Part shown: in pieces, positions 17,116 through 25,651 of the stretch
Position numbering within the stretch: the stretch's first letter is position 1
How the letters are laid out: each line of letters opens with the position of its first letter
NCBI GenBank assembly: GCA_944320135.1
Contig: CALUGI010000001.1
Coordinates: 62,001-126,000 of the forward strand
Length of the DNA: 64,000 nt
Origin: an uncultured Phocaeicola sp.
GTDB taxonomy: Bacteria; Bacteroidota; Bacteroidia; Bacteroidales; Bacteroidaceae
Direction of reading: 5' to 3'
Program-made: the position numbers and the translations under genes
The notes under the pieces: generated by a model
Database searches by the model: none
Seen by the model: the letters and a program-made list of their open reading frames with translations, nothing else
Told to the model about the DNA's origin: nothing

Positions 17116-18408
17116 TCAATCATCTTCTTTTACATATTGCGGCAAGTCAATGGATGATATAAGCTCCGTCCAACATTTCTTCACATCTTTCCAATGATAA
17201 TAAGGAGCCTTGTCGGTCCTGACGGGCAGAGTGACTTCACGTTCATTCAGAAGCGGTTTTACAAGAATGTCGTCGCTGCCTTTCTTACGGTAGAATATCA
17301 ACTGCACGTTTCCACACATCGGAATGATGCGATACGTGCGGTAAGTGTCGGCGATTTTCTCCCAGTCCGTTGTGGCCGTGGTCAACCGGTCCATTCCCAT
17401 TAATGCCGCCAACGGAGCCAGATTCGTGTCATGTCCGAAGCGCAGTGAGACCGCGTTCTTTCCGGAAGCGATTACCGTATCGGCTGTTTCTATGAAATTG
17501 TCCAGCAGATTCCTTTCCAGCATGTACATGCATCCGTCACTCAAAGGCGAAGGCCCCTTCTCATAATACCACTCGAAGTTGTTGCGCTGCCACATGTCAT
17601 ACAGTTCATCTTCCGTGAACAGAAAGCCAAGGTTCGCCTGACTGTAGCTGCTCTGACTGATTCCATGCAATTCGAACAGAGCGGACATCAACTCTGCCGC
17701 ATCAATGTTCTCCGCCACATATGCCGAGTCATTGAACAATTGCTTCATCAGGCGTCCCGGATGGATGAATACGCTGTCCGCCGCATGATACACCGAATCA
17801 ATGTCCTCCAGATGCTGCGCCTCATAGAGCGGATTCTTATACTTTATATAATACGCGTCATGCTCGCTGGCCTCGGTCGTAATGTGCAATTCCGGATTCA
17901 GCCCCTTCAGCTCCACACAGGCGGCCGCCATAGAAAGGAAGGCCCGAGTCTTGTACGTGGAGCGCGCGTCTACATGAACACCGTTCTGAAACACCTGCGG
18001 ATAGTTGGCATACATTCTGTCGACCAGTTTCCGGTGTTGTTCGGCTCCCTTGGGTGTCAGCTCACCATAACGCCCTTCGGCTTCCTGCGCCAACAAAGCC
18101 ACCACCTTCAACGCACGCTTCCCGTCCGAAGTAAGCACCCCCTCATCATCGGCTTCCAGGAGCAAGTTCAAGGGCTGGGAATATTTCTTCTCTTTAGTAA
18201 GATAACGCGAACCATGACGCGCAAAGGATGATATATAGAACGGCTCGTAGCCGGACGGGGCAGGTGTCAGCCGGGTTTGCGGTTCCCGGTATGCATAATA
18301 CTTCCCGGCAGCCAGGTCCGGATTCTGACGGATTTCCTCACGCGCGCTCTGCCCCATCATTCCCAACGGGAAAACAAGCAACGACAAAATCAACAGTTGT
18401 CCTTTCAT
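17116..18408 (-). CDS. Secreted histidine-type phosphatase (acid phosphatase/phytase-like)
   Basis: A 430-residue protein with a signal peptide (MKGQLLILSLLVFPLGMMGQ). The catalytic motif RHGSR is at residues 64-68 (His65 is the expected phosphorylated residue). The proton donor motif HD is at 326-327 in FGHDTNLAPLAALMG. The HD ending is as in AppA/acid phosphatases rather than the HAE of MINPP enzymes. Known members remove phosphate from phytate, sugar phosphates or nucleotides, and the motif alone does not decide which. Flanked by two metallophosphoesterases and near a TonB receptor, it probably works outside the cytoplasm to release phosphate. It lies leftward between a convergent terminator and the terminator at 18485. 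Confidence 0.87.
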   Translation of the reverse strand: MKGQLLILSLLVFPLGMMGQSAREEIRQNPDLAAGKYYAYREPQTRLTPAPSGYEPFYISSFARHGSRYLTKEKKYSQPLNLLLEADDEGVLTSDGKRALKVVALLAQEAEGRYGELTPKGAEQHRKLVDRMYANYPQVFQNGVHVDARSTYKTRAFLSMAAACVELKGLNPELHITTEASEHDAYYIKYKNPLYEAQHLEDIDSVYHAADSVFIHPGRLMKQLFNDSAYVAENIDAAELMSALFELHGISQSSYSQANLGFLFTEDELYDMWQRNNFEWYYEKGPSPLSDGCMYMLERNLLDNFIETADTVIASGKNAVSLRFGHDTNLAPLAALMGMDRLTTATTDWEKIADTYRTYRIIPMCGNVQLIFYRKKGSDDILVKPLLNEREVTLPVRTDKAPYYHWKDVKKCWTELISSIDLPQYVKEDD

Positions 18409-18484
18409 ATAAATATTGTTTTAAGTTGTGGCGAATTTATGTGTTTTCTTATATGCCTCACGACCGACATATGACAAAAAAGAA

Positions 18485-18523
18485 CAGCCGGACTTCAAAT
18501 GAAGCACAAATGAAATCCGGCTG
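18485..18523 (-). terminator. Terminator of the metallophosphoesterase gene at 18564
   Basis: CAGCCGGA (18485-18492) pairs with TCCGGCTG (18516-18523). On the minus strand the stem is followed by TTCTTTTTTG, an intrinsic terminator 41 nt past the stop codon. Confidence 0.75.
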
Positions 18524-18563
18524 TCACCAATCTGACATATTCTACATGCCTATGGCAAAAAAA

Positions 18564-19508
18564 TCATTTGGTTCTGGTTACGGAATGAATCACCTTTCCA
18601 TCCTTATCAACCATGTGCAGGTTCAATTCAGTCTTGTCTACCGTAATCAGTGAAAAACCTGTAGCACTGCTACAGAACTGCGTTCCCTCTATCGGTTTCA
18701 CCTTGCGGCTCAACGAACCCGAAGTGTTCACCACATAATCAATATTGCTTCCCGGCTTACGGATGTGCTGGAAATTGTGGATATGTCCGCAAAGATACAT
18801 GTCCACATTGCCGTGCTTACGGAGAAGCGAATCCACACGTTCCTGCATGTCAACACGTTCCGATTCGCTCTTGTCGGTATCGGCATAGATAGGATGGTGA
18901 CCTACCACAAGCACCCAGTCTTCCTTCGCCGAGGTCAGTACCGAGTCAATCCAAGCCAACTGCCGATCCATATCCTGTTTGCAGGCATCAGAATATTTCT
19001 CCGTATCCTCACGATATTTATCAAGCAAAGGAGACGTATCAATCATCACCAGACGCAAAGTGGCCCCGTCTTCTTCCATCACCTTCGTATAATAACGGTC
19101 CGGCATCTGCCAGCGTGCGCTTACATTCGTATAGTCGAGCACCGCCTGCGTGTTTCCGCGATACTCATGGTTTCCAAGAACAGGATACCAAGGAAGCATA
19201 AGGTCAGGATGGCTGTAAATAAGTTCATAGTTGGTCATCCACAAAGGGTCGTCTACACTCCGCACACCTTCAAAATGATGCACATCTCCTGCGGCCACCA
19301 CAAATTCAATATCGATGGTTTCGGCCATCTTTCCCATCAGTTCGGCTATCGGTTTCTGATCGTAATATCCATTGCGACCGAGATCGTTGGCTAAATAGAA
19401 GTTCAACGGCTTTTCAAGCGGTTTCCACTCGGCAGGAGTTTGGGCAAAAGCAGCAAATGCTGCCAGCGACACGCCCAAAATGCTCAAAGTTCTTTTCAAT
19501 GAAATCAT
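18564..19508 (-). CDS. Secreted metallophosphoesterase, tartrate-resistant acid phosphatase-like
   Basis: A 314-residue protein with a signal peptide (about 1-22, ending AAFAAFAQ). Motifs in order are YLANDLGRNGYYDQK (about 38-52), AAGDVHHFEGV (Asp75), LGNHEYRG (111-118), VVGHHPIY and CGHIHNFQHI. The spacing, together with GDVHHFEGV and GNHE, resembles purple/tartrate-resistant acid phosphatases (ACP5-like), which use an Fe/Zn or Fe/Fe pair to hydrolyse phosphomonoesters. It is the third secreted phosphatase in this stretch. Its promoter, about 150 nt upstream, contains a 12-bp palindrome, so it may be controlled separately from its neighbours. Confidence 0.87.
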   Translation of the reverse strand: MISLKRTLSILGVSLAAFAAFAQTPAEWKPLEKPLNFYLANDLGRNGYYDQKPIAELMGKMAETIDIEFVVAAGDVHHFEGVRSVDDPLWMTNYELIYSHPDLMLPWYPVLGNHEYRGNTQAVLDYTNVSARWQMPDRYYTKVMEEDGATLRLVMIDTSPLLDKYREDTEKYSDACKQDMDRQLAWIDSVLTSAKEDWVLVVGHHPIYADTDKSESERVDMQERVDSLLRKHGNVDMYLCGHIHNFQHIRKPGSNIDYVVNTSGSLSRKVKPIEGTQFCSSATGFSLITVDKTELNLHMVDKDGKVIHSVTRTK

Positions 19509-19657
19509 AATGAATCGTTTATTTTGGTTAAGTTTGATGCGGCAAAATTAGAGAGGAAAACTGAAATGAATTTGAAAAAATGTCTGCCCAACGAAAAAAT
19601 TCCCCTAAGAAAATCAAATCGCTACATACAATAAATATACTTTTCATTCATTTGCCG

Positions 19658-19687
19658 CAAAGGTAAGCGAAAACGTTTTCATCACAA
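19658..19687 (-). promoter_or_regulatory. Promoter with palindromic operator GAAAACGTTTTC
   Basis: On the minus strand, TTG (19687-19685), 19 nt, then TACCTTTG (19665-19658) fits the Bacteroidetes -33/-7 consensus. The perfect palindrome GAAAACGTTTTC (19669-19680) sits inside the spacer. Its central CG and A/T arms resemble LacI-family operators. It would drive the metallophosphoesterase at 18564-19508 with a leader of about 145 nt. The rest of the 321-nt gap holds the mfd terminator and no gene. Confidence 0.6.
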
Positions 19688-19769
19688 CTACAAGATTATT
19701 TCTTTCCTGTTACATTTTCAGATTGAGAAAGGCTGTACGACTCAAACAGGACATACCTGCTCTTTTAGA

Positions 19770-19804
19770 AAAAATGCCGGATTCCAATGAAGTCCGGCAT
19801 TTTT
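19770..19804 (-). terminator. Terminator of mfd
   Basis: AAAAATGCCGGA (19770-19781) pairs with TCCGGCATTTTT (19793-19804), a perfect 12-bp stem with an 11-nt loop and a T-run on either strand. It lies 26 nt past the mfd stop. Confidence 0.85.
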
Positions 19805-19829
19805 CTTTACAGGAAAAATCAATATGCAA

Positions 19830-22800
19830 CTAACCAGAGAAAGAATCTCCGCTCATGCTCACTATTTCCTGCAGGATACCCACCGCATCCTGCACCGTAG
19901 AGACGCGCTGCACCACCATGCTCCGTTTGCCGTTCTGTTCGCGAAGGTTGCATCCGCGAGGGTATCTCGACATGTATTCGATGACCTTCCCGAACGACTT
20001 GCTCTGGTAATACGGACTTTCCAGATTGCTGACAAAATAAAGCGTCATGCGTCCGGCCTTCAATATCACCTTTTCCACGCCCAAACGCTTGGCCAGACGG
20101 CGCAACGGGACAATGCGTATAAGTTCTTCCCCTTCAGGCGGAATCTGTCCGAAACGGTCAACCAGACGAATCTTGAACGCTTCCACATCCTTGTCAAGCT
20201 CCAATTTGTCCAATTCCCGATAAATCAACATACGCTCGCTGCTGCTCGGAATATATTCGTTCGGGAAAAGCAGTTCCAAATCGCTCTCCACCGTACATTC
20301 GTCCACGAAATCTTCTCCGCTAATCTTCTCGGCCTTGATTTCATCGGCATACAGGTCGGCAAACTCATCGTTTTTCAGTTCCGTTACAGCCTCAGCCAAT
20401 ATTTTCTGATAGGTCTCATAACCCAAATCCGCGATGAAGCCGCTCTGTTCCGCCCCCAGCATATTCCCCGCTCCACGGATGTCCAAATCCTGCATGGCAA
20501 TGTGGATGCCGCTTCCCAAGTCGCTGAAGTTCTCAATGGCTTGGAGACGCCGTTTCGCTTCCGGGGTCAGACTCGACAAAGGAGGCGCCAGCAGGTAACA
20601 GAACGCCTTTTTATTGCTTCGCCCCACACGTCCGCGCATCTGATGCAGGTCGCTCAACCCGAAGTTCTGCGCCTGATTGATGATAATTGTATTGGCATTC
20701 GGAATGTCAATGCCGCTTTCAATGATTGTGGTGGCCAACAATACATCATAATCGTAGTTCACGAAACCGAAGATAATCTTCTCCAGTTCTTCCGGCTGCA
20801 TCTGTCCGTGACCTACGCACACCCGGCAGTCCGGAATGTTCCGCTGAATCATCGCTTTCAGTTCCGAAAGGTTCTGGATGCGGTTGTTCACGAAGAAAAC
20901 CTGCCCGTTGCGGCTCATCTCGAAGTTGATTGCATCTGAAATGATTTCCTCATTAAACGTATGCACCTCGGTCTGAATCGGATAACGGTTGGGGGGCGGA
21001 GTCTGGATGACCGACAGGTCGCGCGCTCCCATCAGGGAGAACTGCAAAGTGCGCGGAATGGGAGTGGCTGTCATGGTCAGCGTATCTACATTTACCTTCA
21101 TCTGGCGCAACTTCTCTTTCACGCTCACGCCGAACTTTTGCTCTTCATCAATAATCAGAAGCCCCAGGTCCTTGAACTTTACGCTTTTCCCGATTATCTT
21201 GTGCGTACCGATAAGGATATTGATCTTCCCGTCAGCCAAATCCTTCAAGATGCGGCTTGTTTCTTTGGCGGTACGGGCACGGCTCAGATACTCCACCGTA
21301 CAAGGCATGTCCTCCAGACGTTTCTTGAATGTCTGGTAATGCTGGAAAGCAAGTACGGTGGTAGGCACCAGAACGGCCACCTGCTTGTTGTCGGCCACCG
21401 CCTTGAACGCCGCACGAATGGCCACTTCCGTTTTTCCGAAGCCCACGTCGCCGCACACCAGGCGGTCCATCGGGCGGTCGCTTTCCATATCTGCCTTCAC
21501 CTCCTGCGTGGCCTTCAACTGGTCGGGCGTGTCCTCATACAGGAAGCTGGCCTCAAGTTCATGCTGCAAGAAGCTGTCGGGACTGAAGCGGAACCCCTTC
21601 TCTTGCTTGCGCTGCGAATAGAGCTTGATGAGGTCGCGGGCGATGTCTTTGATTTTCGTCTTCGTGCGTTCCTTCATCTTCTCCCAAGCGCCCGTTCCCA
21701 ATTTGCTGATTCGAGGCTGCTCGCCCTCCTTGCCTTTATACTTTGATATTTTATGCAATGAGTGGATAGAAACGAACACCACATCGTCGTTCTGATAAAC
21801 CAGCTTGATGACCTCCTGCGTGGTGTTCCCGTTAGGGATGCGGACCAGTCCGGCAAACTTTCCGATACCGTGGTCGATATGCACCACATAGTCGCCCGGT
21901 TCGAACATGTTCAGCTCCTTGAGCGAGAGGGCCACCTTTCCGCTCCGTGCCTTGTCGCTTCTCAGGCTGTATTTATGGAAACGGTCGAAAATCTGATGGT
22001 CGGTAAAAATGCAGGCTTTCAGCGTATGGTCGACAAACCCTTCATGCAAAGTACGGTCTACCGGTTCAAACGCGATACTGTCTCCCCGCTCCTTGAAAAT
22101 GTCTTTCAGACGGTCTGTCTGCTTCGCGCTGTCGGAACAGATATAAATCCCGTAGCCGCGCTGTAGATAGTCGGTCAACGCGCTTGAGACCATATCGAAG
22201 TTCTTATGGAAGATGGGCTGTACGGACGTCTCGAACTTCAATGCCGCCTGCGGAGCGCCGACAGCCTTATGTCCGAAATCAATCCTGCGGAAATCCAGCG
22301 CACGCGACATGAACTCTCCTCCGTCCACCAGTTTCTTTTCCAAACCCGTCAGTTCTGTTTGCTCTCCTTCGTAGGCCGCCAGCGCCTGAGGGGAGAGCGC
22401 CTCGTCGTGAACCGACTGGATGCGTTCCCTCACCCAAAGCAAGTCTTTCACCCAAAGCACCGCATCCTTCGGGATGAAGTCGAGAAAACAGATGTCTCCG
22501 TCAGCCGCAACCGAAAGTTCAGGCACAACGCTTACCGATTCTTTTTTCTCCTTTGAAAGTTGGGAATCCACTTCAAACGTGCGGATGCTGTCTATTTCAT
22601 TTCCGAAAAAGTCGATACGGTAAGGATATTCCGACGCAAAGGAATAAACGTCAAGGATGCTTCCCCTCAAAGCGAACTGGCCAGGCTCGTACACATAGTC
22701 TACATGCTCAAAACCATAGCCCGCCAATTCTTCCATTATCTTCTCCGTCGTGATTTCCTGCCCCACCTTCAATGTCACGGTACGGTCGTTGAGCATCTGC

Positions 22801-23204
22801 CGCGACACCACCCTTTCGGCCAGCGCGTCCGGACAGGTGACCACCGTCACCGGCCCGTTGCTCTCCAATACGCCCAGGGTCTCGGTGCGCAGAATTTCGT
22901 TCGCCGCATCCTTCTGCCCGTATTTGACAGCTCTACGATACGACGAAGGGAAAAACAGCGTATGTTCTTCCCCGTTCACCTGCACCAGATCGTGATAAAA
23001 ATATCCCGCTTCTTCCTGGTCGTTCAATATAAAAATATGCACCCCCGGCTTTCGCTTGACAAAAGCGGAAGCAAAAAGCGAAGCGCACGAGCCATGCACC
23101 CCATCAAGAAAGACCGTCCTTATCTCCTTATTGTCCAGCAACGAAGCCAGGCCCGCCACGTTCGGATGCTTGGCATACACACTCTGAAGTTCCGTTATAT
23201 TCAT
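19830..23204 (-). CDS. mfd: Transcription-repair coupling factor
   Basis: A 1124-residue Mfd, a cytoplasmic DNA translocase that removes RNA polymerase stalled at lesions and recruits UvrA. Domains in order are a UvrB-like N-terminal module (to about 330), the RNA-polymerase-interacting CarD-like domain (about 455-525, EPGDYVVHIDHGIGKFAGL), RecG-type helicase motor domains (Walker A GDVGFGKT at about 584, DEEQ box near 685, TATPIPRTL, and motif VI MRGRVGRSNKKAF), and a C-terminal TRCF domain. Length is normal for the family. It is a monocistronic leftward gene with its own terminator, divergent from the TPR gene. Confidence 0.96.
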   Translation of the reverse strand: MNITELQSVYAKHPNVAGLASLLDNKEIRTVFLDGVHGSCASLFASAFVKRKPGVHIFILNDQEEAGYFYHDLVQVNGEEHTLFFPSSYRRAVKYGQKDAANEILRTETLGVLESNGPVTVVTCPDALAERVVSRQMLNDRTVTLKVGQEITTEKIMEELAGYGFEHVDYVYEPGQFALRGSILDVYSFASEYPYRIDFFGNEIDSIRTFEVDSQLSKEKKESVSVVPELSVAADGDICFLDFIPKDAVLWVKDLLWVRERIQSVHDEALSPQALAAYEGEQTELTGLEKKLVDGGEFMSRALDFRRIDFGHKAVGAPQAALKFETSVQPIFHKNFDMVSSALTDYLQRGYGIYICSDSAKQTDRLKDIFKERGDSIAFEPVDRTLHEGFVDHTLKACIFTDHQIFDRFHKYSLRSDKARSGKVALSLKELNMFEPGDYVVHIDHGIGKFAGLVRIPNGNTTQEVIKLVYQNDDVVFVSIHSLHKISKYKGKEGEQPRISKLGTGAWEKMKERTKTKIKDIARDLIKLYSQRKQEKGFRFSPDSFLQHELEASFLYEDTPDQLKATQEVKADMESDRPMDRLVCGDVGFGKTEVAIRAAFKAVADNKQVAVLVPTTVLAFQHYQTFKKRLEDMPCTVEYLSRARTAKETSRILKDLADGKINILIGTHKIIGKSVKFKDLGLLIIDEEQKFGVSVKEKLRQMKVNVDTLTMTATPIPRTLQFSLMGARDLSVIQTPPPNRYPIQTEVHTFNEEIISDAINFEMSRNGQVFFVNNRIQNLSELKAMIQRNIPDCRVCVGHGQMQPEELEKIIFGFVNYDYDVLLATTIIESGIDIPNANTIIINQAQNFGLSDLHQMRGRVGRSNKKAFCYLLAPPLSSLTPEAKRRLQAIENFSDLGSGIHIAMQDLDIRGAGNMLGAEQSGFIADLGYETYQKILAEAVTELKNDEFADLYADEIKAEKISGEDFVDECTVESDLELLFPNEYIPSSSERMLIYRELDKLELDKDVEAFKIRLVDRFGQIPPEGEELIRIVPLRRLAKRLGVEKVILKAGRMTLYFVSNLESPYYQSKSFGKVIEYMSRYPRGCNLREQNGKRSMVVQRVSTVQDAVGILQEIVSMSGDSFSG

Positions 23205-23224
23205 TGTTACTTTGATAGATGGTG

Positions 23225-23240
23225 CAAAATTACAAAATTA
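23225..23240 (-). promoter_or_regulatory. Tandem -7 boxes for mfd
   Basis: The minus strand carries TAATTTTG twice in succession (23240-23233 and 23232-23225), each a TAnnTTTG match, 21-36 nt before the mfd ATG. Confidence 0.55.
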
Positions 23241-23244
23241 TTGC

Positions 23245-23252
23245 TACTTTTG
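23245..23252 (+). promoter_or_regulatory. -7 box for the TPR protein gene
   Basis: TACTTTTG matches TAnnTTTG and lies back to back with the mfd -7 boxes. It implies a long leader (about 170 nt) that contains the repeat array at 23300-23365. No clear -33 element was seen. Confidence 0.45.
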
Positions 23253-23299
23253 CATACAAACGCAAAACGAATGTCCGCAATTGCCGTTTCAAACGAAAC

Positions 23300-23365
23300 A
23301 GCGCGGGCGCGAACAAAACAAGCGCGGGCACAAACGGAAATGAAGGCGGGCGCAAAACAATAATC
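23300..23365. repeat. 22-nt-period degenerate repeat array
   Basis: GCGCGGGC at 23301 and again at 23322, and a variant GGCGGGC at 23345, start units 21-22 nt apart, each followed by an A-rich half (AACAAAAC, ACAAACGG, AAAACAAT). It lies in the predicted 5' leader of the TPR gene. Confidence 0.55.
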
Positions 23366-23429
23366 CGCAAACCGGCACATTCATGAGACGAATATATTTC
23401 TACCTGCTACGAAGACTGACAAGACCAAT

Positions 23430-25607
23430 ATGTATACAGACATCATTCAATTTCTCGACCAAAGAAGGCTCAAAGAAGCCTTTGCACAACTAAGCTCGTT
23501 AGTATCTGAGATAAAGGACTGGGAACTGGAATCAGAAACGGAGAATCTGCAGACCACTTACAGATACATGCTGCAATATGCCGGAGAAGGCGTGAACGAC
23601 CCGGAACGGGGAAAAATGTATTTCCAGCTGCGACGCACGGGCTACGAACTGGCTGACCGCGCGAACTTCCTGAACAGTCTGCAAAAATCAGAGGGCTACT
23701 TCCCGTCCAAATTCCGCAGCTTCAGGAAAAATCCGCCTCGCACGTTCCAAGAAATCAGAACTGCGCTGGAGTCGGTCGCTGAAAGCATAGAGGCCGTCCC
23801 GCAAATGAACGCCGACGAAAACGAGAAAAACTCGGAACTGAAAAGACTTTGCGCACAAAACGAGAAAGCCAACGACGAACTGTTCGACAAGATATGGACT
23901 TCCACTCAGTGGACTGAAGAAGAAGCCAACGAAGCTGCCGCACTGCTCGGTTCTTCACGCATCCCGGCCAACGCGCTGGCAATAATGGCAAGCGCAGTCA
24001 CAATGAGCCTGTTGAGACTTTTCGACGCACGCAAGTTTCAATTTCTGCTCCAAGCCTACCAGCGACGCACGGAGAAAGTCGTCACACAACGCGCGCTCGT
24101 CGGAATCTTGATTGCCGCATATTATCAAGAAAACCGCCTCGCGCTCTATCCCGAACTTACCGCTGCATTGGCGTTGCTGGGCGACAGCCCCGACACTGCA
24201 AAGCAACTGAATGCCATACAGACAATCTTTCTCTTCTCGCGCGAAACGGAAAAGATAGACAAAAAGATGCGCGAAGAAATCATCCCGCAGATGATGCGCT
24301 CCCCCCGCCTGAAGACTCTCGGATTAGACGCCTTCATCAATGAAGACATGGAAGACAAAAATCCGGAATGGGAAAAGGAAATGGAAAAAATCAGCGACGA
24401 CATCCAACAGCTGCGTGAGCTGCAGATGGAAGGCGCCGACACGTATATGAGCACATTCTCGCAACTGAAAGGCTATCCCTTCTTCCGGCAAGCAGCCCAT
24501 TGGTTCTATCCTTTCGACCGGCACACGCCTGACATCGCCAGCCTCTTGACCGAAAAAAAAATAGAAGAATGGTCTTTTGTCAGTTTCCTGCTCGATTCGC
24601 CCTTCTTCTGCAACTCAGACAAATATTCGTTCTGCCTTACGCTGAACCGGTTGCCGAAATCACAAGTAGAAATTCTGGGCACGCCAATCGGCGAAAAAGG
24701 CGAAAGAACAAAAGAAAGCATGAACAAACTGCTGACAGAGGGCGCCAACATGACAAAAGAAAGCATAACAAGCAGGCAATACATCCACGACCTGTATCGT
24801 TTCTTCAAACTGTGGATGTACCGCAACGAACAGCATGACATTTTTACCGACAAACTTTCCTTCTGGAAATGCCCTTTCCTGCGTCCGTTGCTCTTGAAAG
24901 GGAAATACAGCAAAGACATAGCCGACCACCTGTTTGCAAGAGACTATTTCCAAGAAGCCGCCGAACTCTATGAAGGGCTGGCAAAGGAAAAGCCGGGAGA
25001 AGCGGGAATATGGCAAAGATTGGGATTTTCTTACCAGAAAATGAACAGATACGAAGATGCCATCAGCGCCTACCGGCAGGCGGACATCCTGAAATCTGAT
25101 GATATATGGACGCTCAAGCGGTTGGGACAATGCTATAAAAAGACATACGACTACAAAACGGCGCTGGAATATTTCCGCAGGATAGAAACCGTCCAGCCGG
25201 ACAACCTGAACATTCAGCTGCAAATCGGGCAATGTCTGGCAATGATGCACGACTATACGAAAGCGTTGCAATACTTTTTCAAAGTAGAATATCTGAACAA
25301 GACGCCGGACAACGCGCGCAGGGCCATCGGATGGTGCTACTTCATGACCGGGAAATACGAAGATGCGCTCCGCTTCTACGAAAAGCTGCTCCATACGCCG
25401 GAAGTCCGGACGAGCGACTGGCTGAATGCCGGACACGTGCATCTTGTCTTGAACCGGGTAAAAGAAGCATTGGAGTGCTACCGGGAAGCGAAGAAACGCA
25501 CCGCTACCCACGACGAGTTCATGAGCCTTTATCTGGCAGACAAGGAGTTGCTGCTAGAAAAGGGCGTCGCTGAAGAAAACATCTACCTGATTCCTGACTT
25601 GCTGTAA
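23430..25607 (+). CDS. Tetratricopeptide-repeat protein of unknown role
   Basis: A 725-residue protein without signal peptide or membrane segment, so probably cytoplasmic. The C-terminal third (about 500-690) is a run of TPR units, recognisable as AAELYEGLAKEKPGEAGIWQRLG, YEDAISAYRQADILKSDDIW, YKTALEYFRRIETVQPDN and YTKALQYFFKVEYLNKTP. The N-terminal ~480 residues are helical, acidic and unfamiliar, with QTTYRYMLQYAGEGVNDPERG near the start. TPRs point to protein binding; no enzyme motif is seen. It is divergent from mfd and convergent with rmuC. I do not recognise a named family. Confidence 0.8.
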   Translation: MYTDIIQFLDQRRLKEAFAQLSSLVSEIKDWELESETENLQTTYRYMLQYAGEGVNDPERGKMYFQLRRTGYELADRANFLNSLQKSEGYFPSKFRSFRKNPPRTFQEIRTALESVAESIEAVPQMNADENEKNSELKRLCAQNEKANDELFDKIWTSTQWTEEEANEAAALLGSSRIPANALAIMASAVTMSLLRLFDARKFQFLLQAYQRRTEKVVTQRALVGILIAAYYQENRLALYPELTAALALLGDSPDTAKQLNAIQTIFLFSRETEKIDKKMREEIIPQMMRSPRLKTLGLDAFINEDMEDKNPEWEKEMEKISDDIQQLRELQMEGADTYMSTFSQLKGYPFFRQAAHWFYPFDRHTPDIASLLTEKKIEEWSFVSFLLDSPFFCNSDKYSFCLTLNRLPKSQVEILGTPIGEKGERTKESMNKLLTEGANMTKESITSRQYIHDLYRFFKLWMYRNEQHDIFTDKLSFWKCPFLRPLLLKGKYSKDIADHLFARDYFQEAAELYEGLAKEKPGEAGIWQRLGFSYQKMNRYEDAISAYRQADILKSDDIWTLKRLGQCYKKTYDYKTALEYFRRIETVQPDNLNIQLQIGQCLAMMHDYTKALQYFFKVEYLNKTPDNARRAIGWCYFMTGKYEDALRFYEKLLHTPEVRTSDWLNAGHVHLVLNRVKEALECYREAKKRTATHDEFMSLYLADKELLLEKGVAEENIYLIPDLL

Positions 25608-25616
25608 GGTTTTGCC

Positions 25617-25651
25617 AAGAAGAGAGGGGCCGATTCAACCCTTCTCTTCTT
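25617..25651. terminator. Convergent terminator hairpin
   Basis: AAGAAGAGAGGG (25617-25628) pairs with CCCTTCTCTTCTT (25639-25651), with one bulge. It overlaps the last codons of rmuC and lies 10 nt past the TPR gene stop, so both genes may use it. Confidence 0.55.

Noticed and set aside
17116-18408. MINPP-type inositol polyphosphate phosphatase
   Set aside because: The C-terminal motif is HD (326-327), not the HAE of MINPP enzymes, so only a general histidine phosphatase call is supported.
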